From NCBI GenBank assembly GCA_965214945.1, contig OZ244029.1, forward strand, positions 1,426,001 to 1,490,000: a stretch of 64,000 nucleotides of DNA, given 5' to 3'. A program made the position numbers and the translations under genes. Source of the DNA: JAAXHB01 sp965214945 (GTDB taxonomy: Bacteria > Actinomycetota > Acidimicrobiia > Acidimicrobiales > Aldehydirespiratoraceae). The notes under the pieces were generated by a model. It saw nothing but the letters and a program-made list of their open reading frames with translations, had not been told where the DNA came from and ran no database searches. Positions 30,384 to 38,442 of this stretch are shown in pieces (positions within the stretch are counted from its first letter, which is position 1; each line of letters starts with the position of its first letter).

Positions 30384-30419
30384 TTGTATACGAACATATG
30401 TTCGTATACATTGCGGCGG
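30384..30419 (+). promoter_or_regulatory. Putative alkB promoter, possibly leaderless
   Basis: A -35-like TTGTAT (30384-30389) and a -10 TACATT (30406-30411, fits actinobacterial TANNNT) are 16 bp apart. Seven bases after the -10 comes GTG at 30419, which is in frame with AlkB. Transcription starting at this G would give a leaderless mRNA. The LexA palindrome fills the spacer and both hexamers. Confidence 0.5.
30385..30410. promoter_or_regulatory. LexA (SOS) operator
   Basis: Perfect 26-bp palindrome whose centre is CGAACATATGTTCG, the Gram-positive/actinobacterial SOS box (GAAC-N4-GTTC), flanked symmetrically by TGTATA and TATACA. Such a site occupied by LexA would cover the alkB promoter; DNA damage should release it. 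Strongest non-coding signal in the window. Confidence 0.9.
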
Positions 30420-31111
30420 TGGCCGACGAGGGGATCAACGCCGCAGAGCAGCCTCGCATCGGCCGGGCCCGGCTGGCGCAGCCCGTCGGGGTCGGCGTCT
30501 ACCAGACCGACCTCTTTGCGCAGGGGCGTGCCCGACTGGATCCCGAAGCGGTGTTGGAGCGCTGCGTCCTAGACCGGCTCTGTTGGGTGGACACCGCCCA
30601 TCGTTGGCTTCGCGGCGGGGACGAGCTGCTAGCGACTCTTGCCGGCAGCCTGACATGGACCACGGCGCAACGCCCGATGTACGACAGGATCGTGGCCGAG
30701 CCGCGGTTGGGGGCCTCGGCCCGCCCCGGCGCTCCAGGCACGCCGGCGGTGGTAGGCGCAGCGGTGAAGGCCCTGAGCTTCCTCTACGGAGAACCGCTCG
30801 GATCGGTCTGGGTCAACTACTACAGAGGCGGCGACGACTCGGTGGCCTGGCACAGCGACAAGGTGAGCCGTAAGCAGGCGAATCCGACCGTGGCGATCTT
30901 GTCTCTTGGCGGCCCGCGGCGGTTCATGCTCCGGCCTCGCTTCGGGCGCGGATCGCTCTCGTTCACTTTGGCGTCGGGCGACCTCCTGGTGATGGGCGGG
31001 GCCTGCCAGCACCGCTGGGAGCACTCCGTGCCCAAGGTCTCCTTCGCACCGCCGCGGATGAGCATCACATTCCGCTGCCTGGTCCGCTCGGGCTCACGCG
31101 CCGCCAGTTGA
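30419..31111 (+). CDS. alkB: AlkB-type 2-oxoglutarate/Fe(II) dioxygenase
   Basis: 230 aa from GTG 30419. Upstream in-frame starts (30353, ATG 30398) would translate through the SOS palindrome and are less likely. AlkB enzymes oxidatively remove methyl groups from 1-methyladenine and 3-methylcytosine in DNA and RNA. The iron ligands are H145 and D147 in AWHSDK and H202 in WEHSVPK; the 2-oxoglutarate arginines are in PRMSITFR near the C-terminus; NYYRGGDD precedes the iron site as in AlkB/ALKBH. The SOS box implies induction by DNA damage through LexA rather than Ada. No ada gene is adjacent. Confidence 0.9.
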   Translation: MADEGINAAEQPRIGRARLAQPVGVGVYQTDLFAQGRARLDPEAVLERCVLDRLCWVDTAHRWLRGGDELLATLAGSLTWTTAQRPMYDRIVAEPRLGASARPGAPGTPAVVGAAVKALSFLYGEPLGSVWVNYYRGGDDSVAWHSDKVSRKQANPTVAILSLGGPRRFMLRPRFGRGSLSFTLASGDLLVMGGACQHRWEHSVPKVSFAPPRMSITFRCLVRSGSRAAS

Positions 31112-31204
31112 CACGAGGTCGCGACCGTCGGCGGGTTCGCCGGACTGCAACCCCAGTCGCCTGAGGCGGCGTAGAGTGCCACCGTTGCGCCGAAAGGAAG
31201 AACG

Positions 31205-31957
31205 ATGGCCCGATTCGACGGCAAGACGGCGCTGCTCACGGGAGCGGCCTCCGGTATAGGCCGTGCCGTAACTCTCCGTCTGGCCGCTGAAGGCGCCGCC
31301 GCCTTCGCCGTGGACGTCAACGCCGAAGGCCTCGACTCAGTGGCAGCCGAAGTGGCGGCTGCGGGCGGGACTGCAGAGCCCCATGTGTGCGACGTGTCGT
31401 CGGCAGCGGAGTGCGCTGCGGCCGTGGCGGCCTGTGTGGAAAGATTCGGACGCCTTGACGTGGTCGGCAACATCGCCGGTATCTCCTGGCAGGACCACGT
31501 TACAGACGTGAGCGAAGACGACTGGAACCGGATGTTCGACGTGAACGTGAAAGGGCCGTTCTTCCTAGTTCAGGCGGCGCTGCCTCACCTGTTGGAATCG
31601 GCCGGCTGCGTCATCAACATCGCCTCCAACGCCGGGATCATGGGCATGGCCTACACCGTGGCCTATTCAGCGACCAAGGGCGCGATGGTCCAGCTCACGC
31701 GGTCACTGGCTATGGAGGTCATGAAGACGCCGGTGCGCGTGAACGCCATCGCCCCCGGCGGAGTCAACACACCGATGACCCAGAACTTCCGTGTCGTGGA
31801 CGATGCGGACTGGGATCTGATGAGGCCCGCCGTGGGTTTTCGCCCCATGAGCGAGCCCGAGCACATCGCCGCGCTGTTCGCGTTCTTGGCCTCAGACGAG
31901 GCTCCCAACATCCACGGCGCCATCATCAGCGCCGACCAGGGCCTGACCGCCGGTTGA
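31205..31957 (+). CDS. SDR family oxidoreductase
   Basis: 250 aa classical short-chain dehydrogenase. Cofactor motif TGAASGIG (12-19), VGNIAG near 87-92, catalytic S141, Y154 and K158 (S-x12-Y-x3-K) are all in place. D37 after the second strand (AVDVN) favours NAD(H). GAAAGGAAG upstream supports the ATG. Its 3' end overlaps the convergent flavoprotein reductase gene by 32 bp. Substrate unknown; the SDR fold alone does not reveal it. Confidence 0.9.
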   Translation: MARFDGKTALLTGAASGIGRAVTLRLAAEGAAAFAVDVNAEGLDSVAAEVAAAGGTAEPHVCDVSSAAECAAAVAACVERFGRLDVVGNIAGISWQDHVTDVSEDDWNRMFDVNVKGPFFLVQAALPHLLESAGCVINIASNAGIMGMAYTVAYSATKGAMVQLTRSLAMEVMKTPVRVNAIAPGGVNTPMTQNFRVVDDADWDLMRPAVGFRPMSEPEHIAALFAFLASDEAPNIHGAIISADQGLTAG

Positions 31958-33422
31958 CCTGGCCGACCCGGCGGGCGGAGCGGCCCTCGATCTCCCCGAA
32001 GAACTGCGCGGCGGCCTTCTGAACGCCGTGAGACCACGTCGGATAGGCGTGCGAGGTCTGCGCAAGACGGCCCGCAAAAGCGCCGGTGCGCATCGCCAGC
32101 GCCGCCTCCTGGATCATCTCGCCGGCACGCGGCGCCACCACTGAAGCCCCTAGCAGACGTCCGCCGCCGAAGTTGCGCAGCAGACGACGCGGGCCGGCCA
32201 CGAGAGTCACGAATCCGTCGCTTCGGCCGTCGGTAACGGCACGGTCAATCTCGGTGAGCGGCAGATGCGCCACTCGTGAGTGGATCGGCGCCCGGTGGGG
32301 CGACACGCCCACTGCAGCCACCTCGGGGTCGGTGAACACTGCTCTGGGGATCAGCTCCGCCCTGAAGCGCCCCCGCGCCCCTCGCTTGAGGGCGTTGGAG
32401 GCGGCAAGGCGGCCCATCTCGTCGGCGGCATGGGTGAACCCCATTTTGCCGGTCACGTCTCCGGCGGCGAACACGCCTCTGACCGACGTCTGAAGCCTGT
32501 CGTCTGTGGACACCCAACCCCGATCGTCGAGCCTGACGCCGATCTGGCGCAGCCCCAGCCCCTCGGTAGCCGGGGCACGACCGGCAGCCGCGAGCAGCCG
32601 ATGCGATCTGCCAGACGTGCGCGGCACAAAAGCGTCACTTCGCTCTCCGGCGTCACGGGATTCTCTGTCAGCGGGATGCAACCTCCCAGACGCGCGCGGC
32701 ACAAAAGCGTCTGCCGTGCTGTCGCCAGATTCGGGTTGCACGGCGGAAGTCTGCCCGACGTGATCGGCGGGAGTGCCAGTGCGGACCGCCACTCCTCTGG
32801 CGCTCAGCGCCGACTCGACTATGGCCGAGGCCTCGGGATCCTCTCCGGGCAACAGCCGCTCGGCGGCCTCGAACAAGGCGACCCGCACCCCCAGCACCGC
32901 GAACGCCTCGGCCAGCTCGCACCCCACCGGGCCGCCACCGATGATGTCGATTCCCGCGGGCGCCTCGTTGAGTTCGAAGACCGTCTCGTTGGTGAGCACT
33001 TCGGCGGGCGCGACACCTTCGATGCGGGGCACGACAGGCTTCGAGCCGGTCGCAACCACCAGACGCGTAGCGCTGATCCGGCTGCCGTCCACCGCTACCG
33101 TGTCATGGGTTACCAGCCGGCCCCGCCCCTCGACCACCGTGACGCCGAGCGACCGCAGCACGTCGGCAGACTCGGAGGCGGCTATCCGCTCCACCGTGGC
33201 GTGCACCCGGGCCATCGCGGCGGAGAACGCGAGGCCGTCGCGTGCCGCGGCCAGAAGCGTCTTGGACGGAACGCAGCCTGTGAAGGTGCAGTCTCCCCCG
33301 GGGGGCGAATCGGTGACCATAGCCACGTCTGCGCCTGCCCACAGTGCGGCGCGCACCGCGCCGAGCCCGGCCGCGCCGCCCCCTAGGACGATCAGGTCGT
33401 GGTCGGTGGAGATCCTCGGCAT
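31926..33422 (-). CDS. FAD/NAD(P)-dependent disulfide oxidoreductase, mercuric reductase-like, with repeat insertion
   Basis: 498 aa from ATG 33422. GGGAAGLGA binds FAD; GGDCTFTGCVPSK has the redox pair C45 and C50 (C-x4-C); IIGGGPVGCELAEAF is the NAD(P) fold; GVFAAGDVTG is the second FAD motif. The C-terminal dimer motif reads HAYPTWSH, so the His-Glu base of dihydrolipoyl dehydrogenase (HAHPTxxE) is missing, as in MerA-like or transhydrogenase-like members. Between about residues 226 and 266 the NAD domain contains an Arg/Ser/Asp-rich stretch with DAFVPR(A/T)SGR twice, encoded by a palindromic DNA repeat, where beta strands are expected. The enzyme may tolerate this loop or be impaired. Confidence 0.82.
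   Translation of the reverse strand: MPRISTDHDLIVLGGGAAGLGAVRAALWAGADVAMVTDSPPGGDCTFTGCVPSKTLLAAARDGLAFSAAMARVHATVERIAASESADVLRSLGVTVVEGRGRLVTHDTVAVDGSRISATRLVVATGSKPVVPRIEGVAPAEVLTNETVFELNEAPAGIDIIGGGPVGCELAEAFAVLGVRVALFEAAERLLPGEDPEASAIVESALSARGVAVRTGTPADHVGQTSAVQPESGDSTADAFVPRASGRLHPADRESRDAGERSDAFVPRTSGRSHRLLAAAGRAPATEGLGLRQIGVRLDDRGWVSTDDRLQTSVRGVFAAGDVTGKMGFTHAADEMGRLAASNALKRGARGRFRAELIPRAVFTDPEVAAVGVSPHRAPIHSRVAHLPLTEIDRAVTDGRSDGFVTLVAGPRRLLRNFGGGRLLGASVVAPRAGEMIQEAALAMRTGAFAGRLAQTSHAYPTWSHGVQKAAAQFFGEIEGRSARRVGQVNRRSGPGRR
32600..32711. repeat. Duplicated palindromic repeat inside a coding gene
   Basis: Copies at 32600-32636 and 32675-32711 (33 of 37 identical, 75 bp apart, so the frame is kept). 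The shared core GCGCGGCACAAAAGCGTC is flanked so that the second copy makes a 7-bp perfect stem, CAGACGC/GCGTCTG, with a 13-nt loop; the first copy has a weaker stem. Both lie in the reductase gene and encode DAFVPR-x-SGR on the minus strand. Confidence 0.85.
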
Positions 33423-33494
33423 CAGCCGCACTCGGCGCTCTGAGCTGTGTCGGCCAACGCCGCGTGAGTCCAGCGCAGCGGAGCCGACGCAGCC

Positions 33495-34352
33495 TCAGGC
33501 GGCGATGCCGTCTAGAGCCGTCCGGAACTCCCCGACAAGTTCGGCTACATCTTCGGGACCTGCGCCGTCGATCATTCTCGCCACCAGAGCCGAGCCGACG
33601 ACGGCGCCGTCGCTAACAGAGCACACGTCAGCGGCCTGCTCGGGCGTACCCACACCAACGCCCACCAGCACCGGCATGTCGCTCACCGACTTGAGCCGCG
33701 CTGCAATCACTTTGGCGCTCGCGGCGAGGGTCTCACGGACGCCGGTTATTCCCGCGAGGCCGACGCCGTAGACAAAACCCCGCGAGCGCTCGCAGATCCG
33801 CGCCAGACGCTCGTCGGGGGCGGTCGGGGCCGCCAGCAGCACGGTCTCTATGCCGGCGGCGTCGGCTGCGGAGGCCCACTCCCCCACTTCTTCCAGCGGC
33901 AGGTCGGGCAGGATGCAGCCGCTCACGCCTGCCTCGGCGAGCGACGCGGCGAAGCGTTCGTATCCCATGTGAAATGCGATGTTCACATAGGTCATCGCGA
34001 TGATCGGCACGGCCAGGTCGGATGCGGCGGCACGGAGTCCTGCCATAACGGAGTGCGGCGTCACTCCGCCAGCAAGTGCCATGTCGTTGGCCCGCTGGAT
34101 GGTTGTGCCGTCCATCACCGGATCTGAGAAGGGAATGCCCACCTCGACGGTGTCGGCGCCGGACGCGGCGACAGCCGCCAGCGTGTCAATCCAGTCGTCC
34201 CCCAGACCTCCGGTGATATAAGGGGCGAAGCACTTGCCGCCGGCGGCAACCCTCCGGCGCAGAACTGTCTCCAAAGTGCCGCAGGCGCGCCCCGAAGCCG
34301 TTGCCGGACCTGACTCCGCCCGTGGGGCGGCCCCCACTCGTGCGTCTGTCAT
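33495..34352 (-). CDS. trpA: Tryptophan synthase alpha subunit
   Basis: 285 aa from ATG 34352, which overlaps the trpB stop as ATGA; a longer frame upstream is ignored because it overlaps trpB. TIM barrel that cleaves indole-3-glycerol phosphate and passes indole to TrpB. The catalytic Glu and Asp are in VEVGIPFSDPVMDG, and the phosphate site is formed by GVGVGTPEQA and VVGSALV. Last trp gene of the minus-strand run; 64 bp from the flavoprotein reductase gene. Confidence 0.96.
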   Translation of the reverse strand: MTDARVGAAPRAESGPATASGRACGTLETVLRRRVAAGGKCFAPYITGGLGDDWIDTLAAVAASGADTVEVGIPFSDPVMDGTTIQRANDMALAGGVTPHSVMAGLRAAASDLAVPIIAMTYVNIAFHMGYERFAASLAEAGVSGCILPDLPLEEVGEWASAADAAGIETVLLAAPTAPDERLARICERSRGFVYGVGLAGITGVRETLAASAKVIAARLKSVSDMPVLVGVGVGTPEQAADVCSVSDGAVVGSALVARMIDGAGPEDVAELVGEFRTALDGIAA

Positions 34353-35512
34353 GACAGGATTTCCATCATCTGGTCGACGTCCTTGTCGCCGCGGCCGCTC
34401 AGGTTCAACAGCACCGTGCGGCCCGACAACTCGCGCCGGGCGCGTACCACCCAGGCGAGAGCGTGGGCGCACTCCAGGGCCGGAATGATCCCCTCAGTGT
34501 GAGAAAGCAGGCTGAAGGCTTCGATCACCTCGGCGTCTGTGACCTGCTCGTAGCGCGCCCGACCAGTAGCGGCGAGATAGGAGTGTTCTGGGCCGACACC
34601 CGGATAGTCGAGCCCCGCTGAGATCGATTCGGCCTCCAGCACCTGGCCCCATTCGTCTTGCATAAGGAACGAATGCGAGCCGTGCACGATGCCGGGCACG
34701 GCCCGGCCTATCGCCGCACCGCCGGCGGGTTCCACCCCCACGAGTTCGGCGTCGGTGTCCGCGAAGCCGGCGAAGATGCCGATGGCGTTAGATCCGCCAC
34801 CAACCGAGGCAGTGACCACGTCGGGAACGCCACCGTCGAGCATCTCAGCGCACTGGCGGCGCGCCTCGTCGCCGATCACGCTTTGGAACTCGCGCACCAT
34901 CCAGGGATAAGGGTGCGGGCCCATCACCGAGCCCAGGCAGTAGTGCGTGGTGTCGACCACCGCCACCCAGTGACGCATCGCTTCGTTGACGGCATCCTTG
35001 AGGGTGCGCGACCCCGACTCCGCGGCACGCACCTCGCTGCCGAGCAGGCGCATCCGGAAGACGTTCAGCTCTTGGCGGGCGATGTCGACCGTGCCCATGT
35101 ACACGATGCAGTCCATGCCCATCAGCGCGGCCGCGGTGGCGGTGGCGACGCCGTGCTGGCCGGCGCCGGTCTCCGCCACCAGGCTGCTCTTGCCCATTCG
35201 CCGAGCTAGAAGGGCCTGCCCGAGAACGTTGTTTATTTTGTGACTGCCCGTGTGGTTGAGGTCCTCTCGCTTGAGCAGCAGCCGCACACCCAGCTCCTCA
35301 GATAGGCGTGGGCACTCGGTGACGGGCGACGGGCGGCCCGCGTAGCTGTGCAGCAAGCCGTCGAGTTCTGCTCGGAAACCCGGATCGGCCCAAGCTGAGC
35401 GAAACTCGCGATCGAGTTCCTGGCATGCCGGGACGAGGGTCTCCGGCACGAACATACCGCCGAAGCGCCCAAAGCGTCCGTCGGCGCTCGGCTCGCCTAA
35501 GCCCGCCGTCAC
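34349..35512 (-). CDS. trpB: Tryptophan synthase beta subunit
   Basis: 387 aa, TrpB1 type. The PLP lysine is K92 in HTGSHKINN; AETGAGQHGVATA, the catalytic Glu region, and GGGSNAIG, the PLP phosphate loop, are intact. It condenses indole with serine. GTG start overlaps the trpF stop by 4 bp (GTGA), and its stop overlaps the trpA start by 4 bp, so trpF-trpB-trpA are coupled. Length and motifs are normal. Confidence 0.97.
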   Translation of the reverse strand: MTAGLGEPSADGRFGRFGGMFVPETLVPACQELDREFRSAWADPGFRAELDGLLHSYAGRPSPVTECPRLSEELGVRLLLKREDLNHTGSHKINNVLGQALLARRMGKSSLVAETGAGQHGVATATAAALMGMDCIVYMGTVDIARQELNVFRMRLLGSEVRAAESGSRTLKDAVNEAMRHWVAVVDTTHYCLGSVMGPHPYPWMVREFQSVIGDEARRQCAEMLDGGVPDVVTASVGGGSNAIGIFAGFADTDAELVGVEPAGGAAIGRAVPGIVHGSHSFLMQDEWGQVLEAESISAGLDYPGVGPEHSYLAATGRARYEQVTDAEVIEAFSLLSHTEGIIPALECAHALAWVVRARRELSGRTVLLNLSGRGDKDVDQMMEILS

Positions 35513-36192
35513 AGGTCCGCCCAGTCGTACGGAGCGCTCGCATCGCCGTCGCCGGACGTTGACGTTCGCCGCGAGGACTCCAGCGTCGCGTAGGCCTCCT
35601 TGGCGGCCTCGATGAAGGCCAGCATCTTTGCGGGGTCCTTACGGCCGGGGCTGCTTTCAAGGCCGGTTGAGGCGTCCACACCCCAGGGCTTCACCTGGCG
35701 AACCGCGCCGGCCACGTTGTCGGCATCGAGCCCTCCGGCGAGCATCAGGCGATATCCCGCGGCAGGCGCGCCCTCCGCTAGCGACCAGTCGAACATCACG
35801 CCCGAGCCGGGCCGCGCGCTGTCCATAAGCACGATGTCGGCGTTGTAATCCTGCACTCGGTCCAGACCCGGATGGCCTGCCGGAAAGGCCTTGATCACGG
35901 TGTTCACCCGTTTGGCGACCCAGGTCGTTTCCTCAGCCGTCTCGCTACCGTGGAGCTGCACGGCCTTGAGCGAGGCACGGCTCGCGATCTCGACAACCCG
36001 CTCCGGCAGCTCGTTTCGGAACACACCCACCGTAAGCACGTCATGCGGCAGACGCCCGGCGATGTCGCGCGCCTTGCCGAATGCGATCTGACGCGGTGAC
36101 GGAGCGAACACGAAGCCGACAGCGTCGGCGCCGAGCGCCACGGCCAGCAGCGCATCCTCCTCGGTCGTCGTTCCACAGATCTTGACGAACAC
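35509..36192 (-). CDS. trpF: Phosphoribosylanthranilate isomerase
   Basis: 227 aa. KICGTTTEEDA (catalytic Cys), VGVFRNE, VQLHGSE, and MLAGGLDADNV with GVDASTGLESSPGRKD are the TrpF signature set. Its presence is informative, because Streptomyces and Mycobacterium lack trpF and use bifunctional PriA; here hisA is also present (48987). GTG start; trpC ends 9 bp upstream. The last ~20 residues (SGDGDASAPYDWADL) are an acidic tail outside the barrel. Confidence 0.95.
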   Translation of the reverse strand: MFVKICGTTTEEDALLAVALGADAVGFVFAPSPRQIAFGKARDIAGRLPHDVLTVGVFRNELPERVVEIASRASLKAVQLHGSETAEETTWVAKRVNTVIKAFPAGHPGLDRVQDYNADIVLMDSARPGSGVMFDWSLAEGAPAAGYRLMLAGGLDADNVAGAVRQVKPWGVDASTGLESSPGRKDPAKMLAFIEAAKEAYATLESSRRTSTSGDGDASAPYDWADL

Positions 36193-36201
36193 GAGCTGAC
36201 G

Positions 36202-37023
36202 CTACTGCCTTGCAGCACCCGCTGAGCGCAGGGCCCGCACCGCGGCCGACGGGTCCGACGAGCGCACCAGCGCCTCACCGACCAGCACCGCGTGGAAGCC
36301 CGCGTCGGCCAGCGCCCGCACGTCGGCGGGGCCTCGAATGCCCGACTCGGCGACCCGCACGACGCCGGAGGGAATCAACGGCGCCAGGCGCACCGCGCGC
36401 ACCTGGTCCACCTTGAAAGTGATCAAATCTCGCTGGTTGACACCGATCATCTCAGCGCCCGCGGTCAGCGCCCGCTCCAATTCGCGCTCGTCGTGAACCT
36501 CCACCAGCGCGTCGATGCCCACCTCTCGGGCCAGCGCTACAAAGCGCGCCAGTTCCTCAGCGGTTAGAGCGGCAGCGATCAGCAGAACGCAGTCAGCACC
36601 CATGATCCGGGCGTCGAGTACGTCACGCGCGTCAACGGTGAAGTCTTTGCGCAGTGTGGGCAGGCTCACAGCGGCTCGAGCCTCGCGCAGATCGGCCGCC
36701 GACCCGGCGAACCAGGCCTCGTCTGTCAGCACCGAAAGGCATAACGCCCCTCCGGCCTCGTATTGGCGCGCCAAGCGCGCAGGGTCGATCACGTCGGGGT
36801 CGAGCCCGGCCCGCAGATCGCCTTTGGACGGCGTTCTGCGCTTGATCTCGGCGATCACGGAGACGCGGCCGAGCACAGAGGCACCGGCTGCGAGCTGCTT
36901 TGCGAACCCCCGCACCGGCGGGCGCGACACAGCGTCGCGCAGCAGCGGCTCAAGCAGACGGCAATCGGCGGCGGCCGCCCGACGATGCGAGTAGAGGATC
37001 CTGTCGAGATAGGTCACGGACAT
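36202..37023 (-). CDS. trpC: Indole-3-glycerol phosphate synthase
   Basis: 273 aa from ATG 37023; a longer frame to 37065 would overlap the J-domain gene. TIM barrel closing the indole ring from CdRP. Motifs: VIAEIKRRTPSKGDL (catalytic Lys), RKDFTVDARDVLDARIMGADCVLLIAA, GVNQRDL and VAESGIRGPADV. The gene starts 4 bp after the stop of the J-domain gene, suggesting coupling between unrelated functions. Confidence 0.96.
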   Translation of the reverse strand: MSVTYLDRILYSHRRAAAADCRLLEPLLRDAVSRPPVRGFAKQLAAGASVLGRVSVIAEIKRRTPSKGDLRAGLDPDVIDPARLARQYEAGGALCLSVLTDEAWFAGSAADLREARAAVSLPTLRKDFTVDARDVLDARIMGADCVLLIAAALTAEELARFVALAREVGIDALVEVHDERELERALTAGAEMIGVNQRDLITFKVDQVRAVRLAPLIPSGVVRVAESGIRGPADVRALADAGFHAVLVGEALVRSSDPSAAVRALRSAGAARQ

Positions 37024-37027
37024 CAGA

Positions 37028-37552
37028 TCACCGCCGGGCGCCGCGGCTCGTGACGAGGACCACAAAGGGCGCTAGCACGAACATCAGCGCCGCTAAGGCA
37101 AGTGCGGCCGCTCCAAGGGCCAAGACCACGAAAAGTCCCGTCATCGCGCCGAAGATCAGGGAGCAAACGCCGACGACGAACATCGCCGGAGCGCCCAGCC
37201 GCATCCATTCGGGCAGTCGCCCGTCCGTGATAGGCCTGTCATCGCCGTCGAAGCCCTCGCTGGTAGGCCATTGCGCCTCCGCCGCCTCTTGAGAGGACAC
37301 TTCGCCGACGGTCTCAGCGCTGGCACACCCCGCCGGCGTGGGCCTCTGGTGGCTACGCCGAGCTAGAGCAGCCCGGCTGTCGGGATTCGAGAGCAGGGCC
37401 CAAGCCGAATTGATGCGGCGCATCTGCTCGGCCGCCTCGAGGCTATCGCCCCGCACGTCGGGATGGGTTCTGCGGGCCAGCCTCAAGTACGCCCTGCGGA
37501 TGTCTTCGTCGGACGCGTCGCGGGCCACCCCCAGCACCGCATAGGGATCCAC
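37028..37552 (-). CDS. J-domain membrane protein
   Basis: 174 aa, GTG start. Residues 1-65 are a J domain with the HPD motif at H30-P31-D32 (YAVLGVARDASDEDIRRAYLRLARRTHPD), which stimulates Hsp70 (DnaK) ATPase. A linker of about 50 residues follows, then two hydrophobic helices (about 120-140 and 143-168), so the J domain is held at the cytoplasmic membrane. It lacks the zinc and substrate domains of DnaJ. It lies between ygfZ and trpC with gaps of 4 bp each, inside the trp run. Confidence 0.85.
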   Translation of the reverse strand: MDPYAVLGVARDASDEDIRRAYLRLARRTHPDVRGDSLEAAEQMRRINSAWALLSNPDSRAALARRSHQRPTPAGCASAETVGEVSSQEAAEAQWPTSEGFDGDDRPITDGRLPEWMRLGAPAMFVVGVCSLIFGAMTGLFVVLALGAAALALAALMFVLAPFVVLVTSRGARR

Positions 37553-37556
37553 CTCT

Positions 37557-38435
37557 TCATCGTAGGGCTAGCACAGCAGCGGGGCGGCCCGCGACGATGG
37601 CGGGCGCTGGGGGTGTGACGCTGCGATGCACCGGGCCCAGAGCCACTGTGACCGCGGCGGCCCGCTCCACAGCCACGGACGTAACCTTGCCGACGGCTCG
37701 GCCGCCGACGGTGATCTCGGCGCCCGCCTCGACGACGGCCGCGACGTCGAGGCGGATCAGCCGGATAGGGCGAGGGACATTGCCGCCGCGGCTGTCGATT
37801 CGGGCGACCAGCTCCTGGCCTGTGTAGCAGCCTTTGGTGAAGCTGACCGAGGATTCGACCAGGCCCGGCACCTCGGCTGGGATGGTGCGCTCAGTGAGCT
37901 CGCGGCCCATGGCGGGCCATCCGGCTCGGATGCGGGCCGCTTCGAATTCCTCAAAGGTGCTGAGCCTCAAGCCGTTAGGCGTCTCGACGGCGGGCCCCAG
38001 CAGGTCGACACCGCTGAAACCGGGCCAGCGGACTTCGGCTCGTATCTCCGCCCCGACGGCAGCTGCTCTCATGCCGCTCTCGGCCGCCCCCAGCCCGCGC
38101 ACGGCCAGCATCCGCCAACCGGCCAGCGCTACTGCCGACACGTCCACCCGGAGCTTGAACTGCTCCAAACGGGATATGAGCGCCTCGCCGAAACCGGCGT
38201 CGAGATCGAGCAAGAAATCGTCGGCGCGGCGGGTGAGACGGAACCAGGCGATCACCTTGCCCCGAGGCGCGAGCACGAGTGACCAGGCCGACTCCCCTGC
38301 GGAAAGGGCGTCGACGTCCTGGGAGATCTGACCCTGAAGGTATGAGGCGGCGTCGGAGCCGGTGACGCTCACGACGTCGCGGGGCAGCACGATCCCGACA
38401 GCGGCAGTGCCCAAGCTGTCCGTGTCCGGCGTCAT
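37557..38435 (-). CDS. ygfZ: Folate-binding protein YgfZ (GcvT-like)
   Basis: 292 aa. The motif KGCYTGQELVARI (201-213, with C203) is the YgfZ signature (K-G-C-Y-x-G-Q-E); SYLQGQISQDV near the N-terminus and APRGKVIAWFRL match as well. YgfZ/IBA57 proteins bind tetrahydrofolate and support assembly or repair of some Fe-S proteins. Several Fe-S enzymes are encoded nearby (IOR, Nth, GltBD), a functional hint only. 7 bp after trpE and 4 bp before the J-domain gene. Confidence 0.92.
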   Translation of the reverse strand: MTPDTDSLGTAAVGIVLPRDVVSVTGSDAASYLQGQISQDVDALSAGESAWSLVLAPRGKVIAWFRLTRRADDFLLDLDAGFGEALISRLEQFKLRVDVSAVALAGWRMLAVRGLGAAESGMRAAAVGAEIRAEVRWPGFSGVDLLGPAVETPNGLRLSTFEEFEAARIRAGWPAMGRELTERTIPAEVPGLVESSVSFTKGCYTGQELVARIDSRGGNVPRPIRLIRLDVAAVVEAGAEITVGGRAVGKVTSVAVERAAAVTVALGPVHRSVTPPAPAIVAGRPAAVLALR

Positions 38436-38442
38436 CGCGACA

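Noticed and set aside
32280..33386. 368-codon plus-strand frame antisense to the flavoprotein reductase
   Set aside because: Mirror of a gene with clear FAD/NAD motifs; no protein signature of its own.
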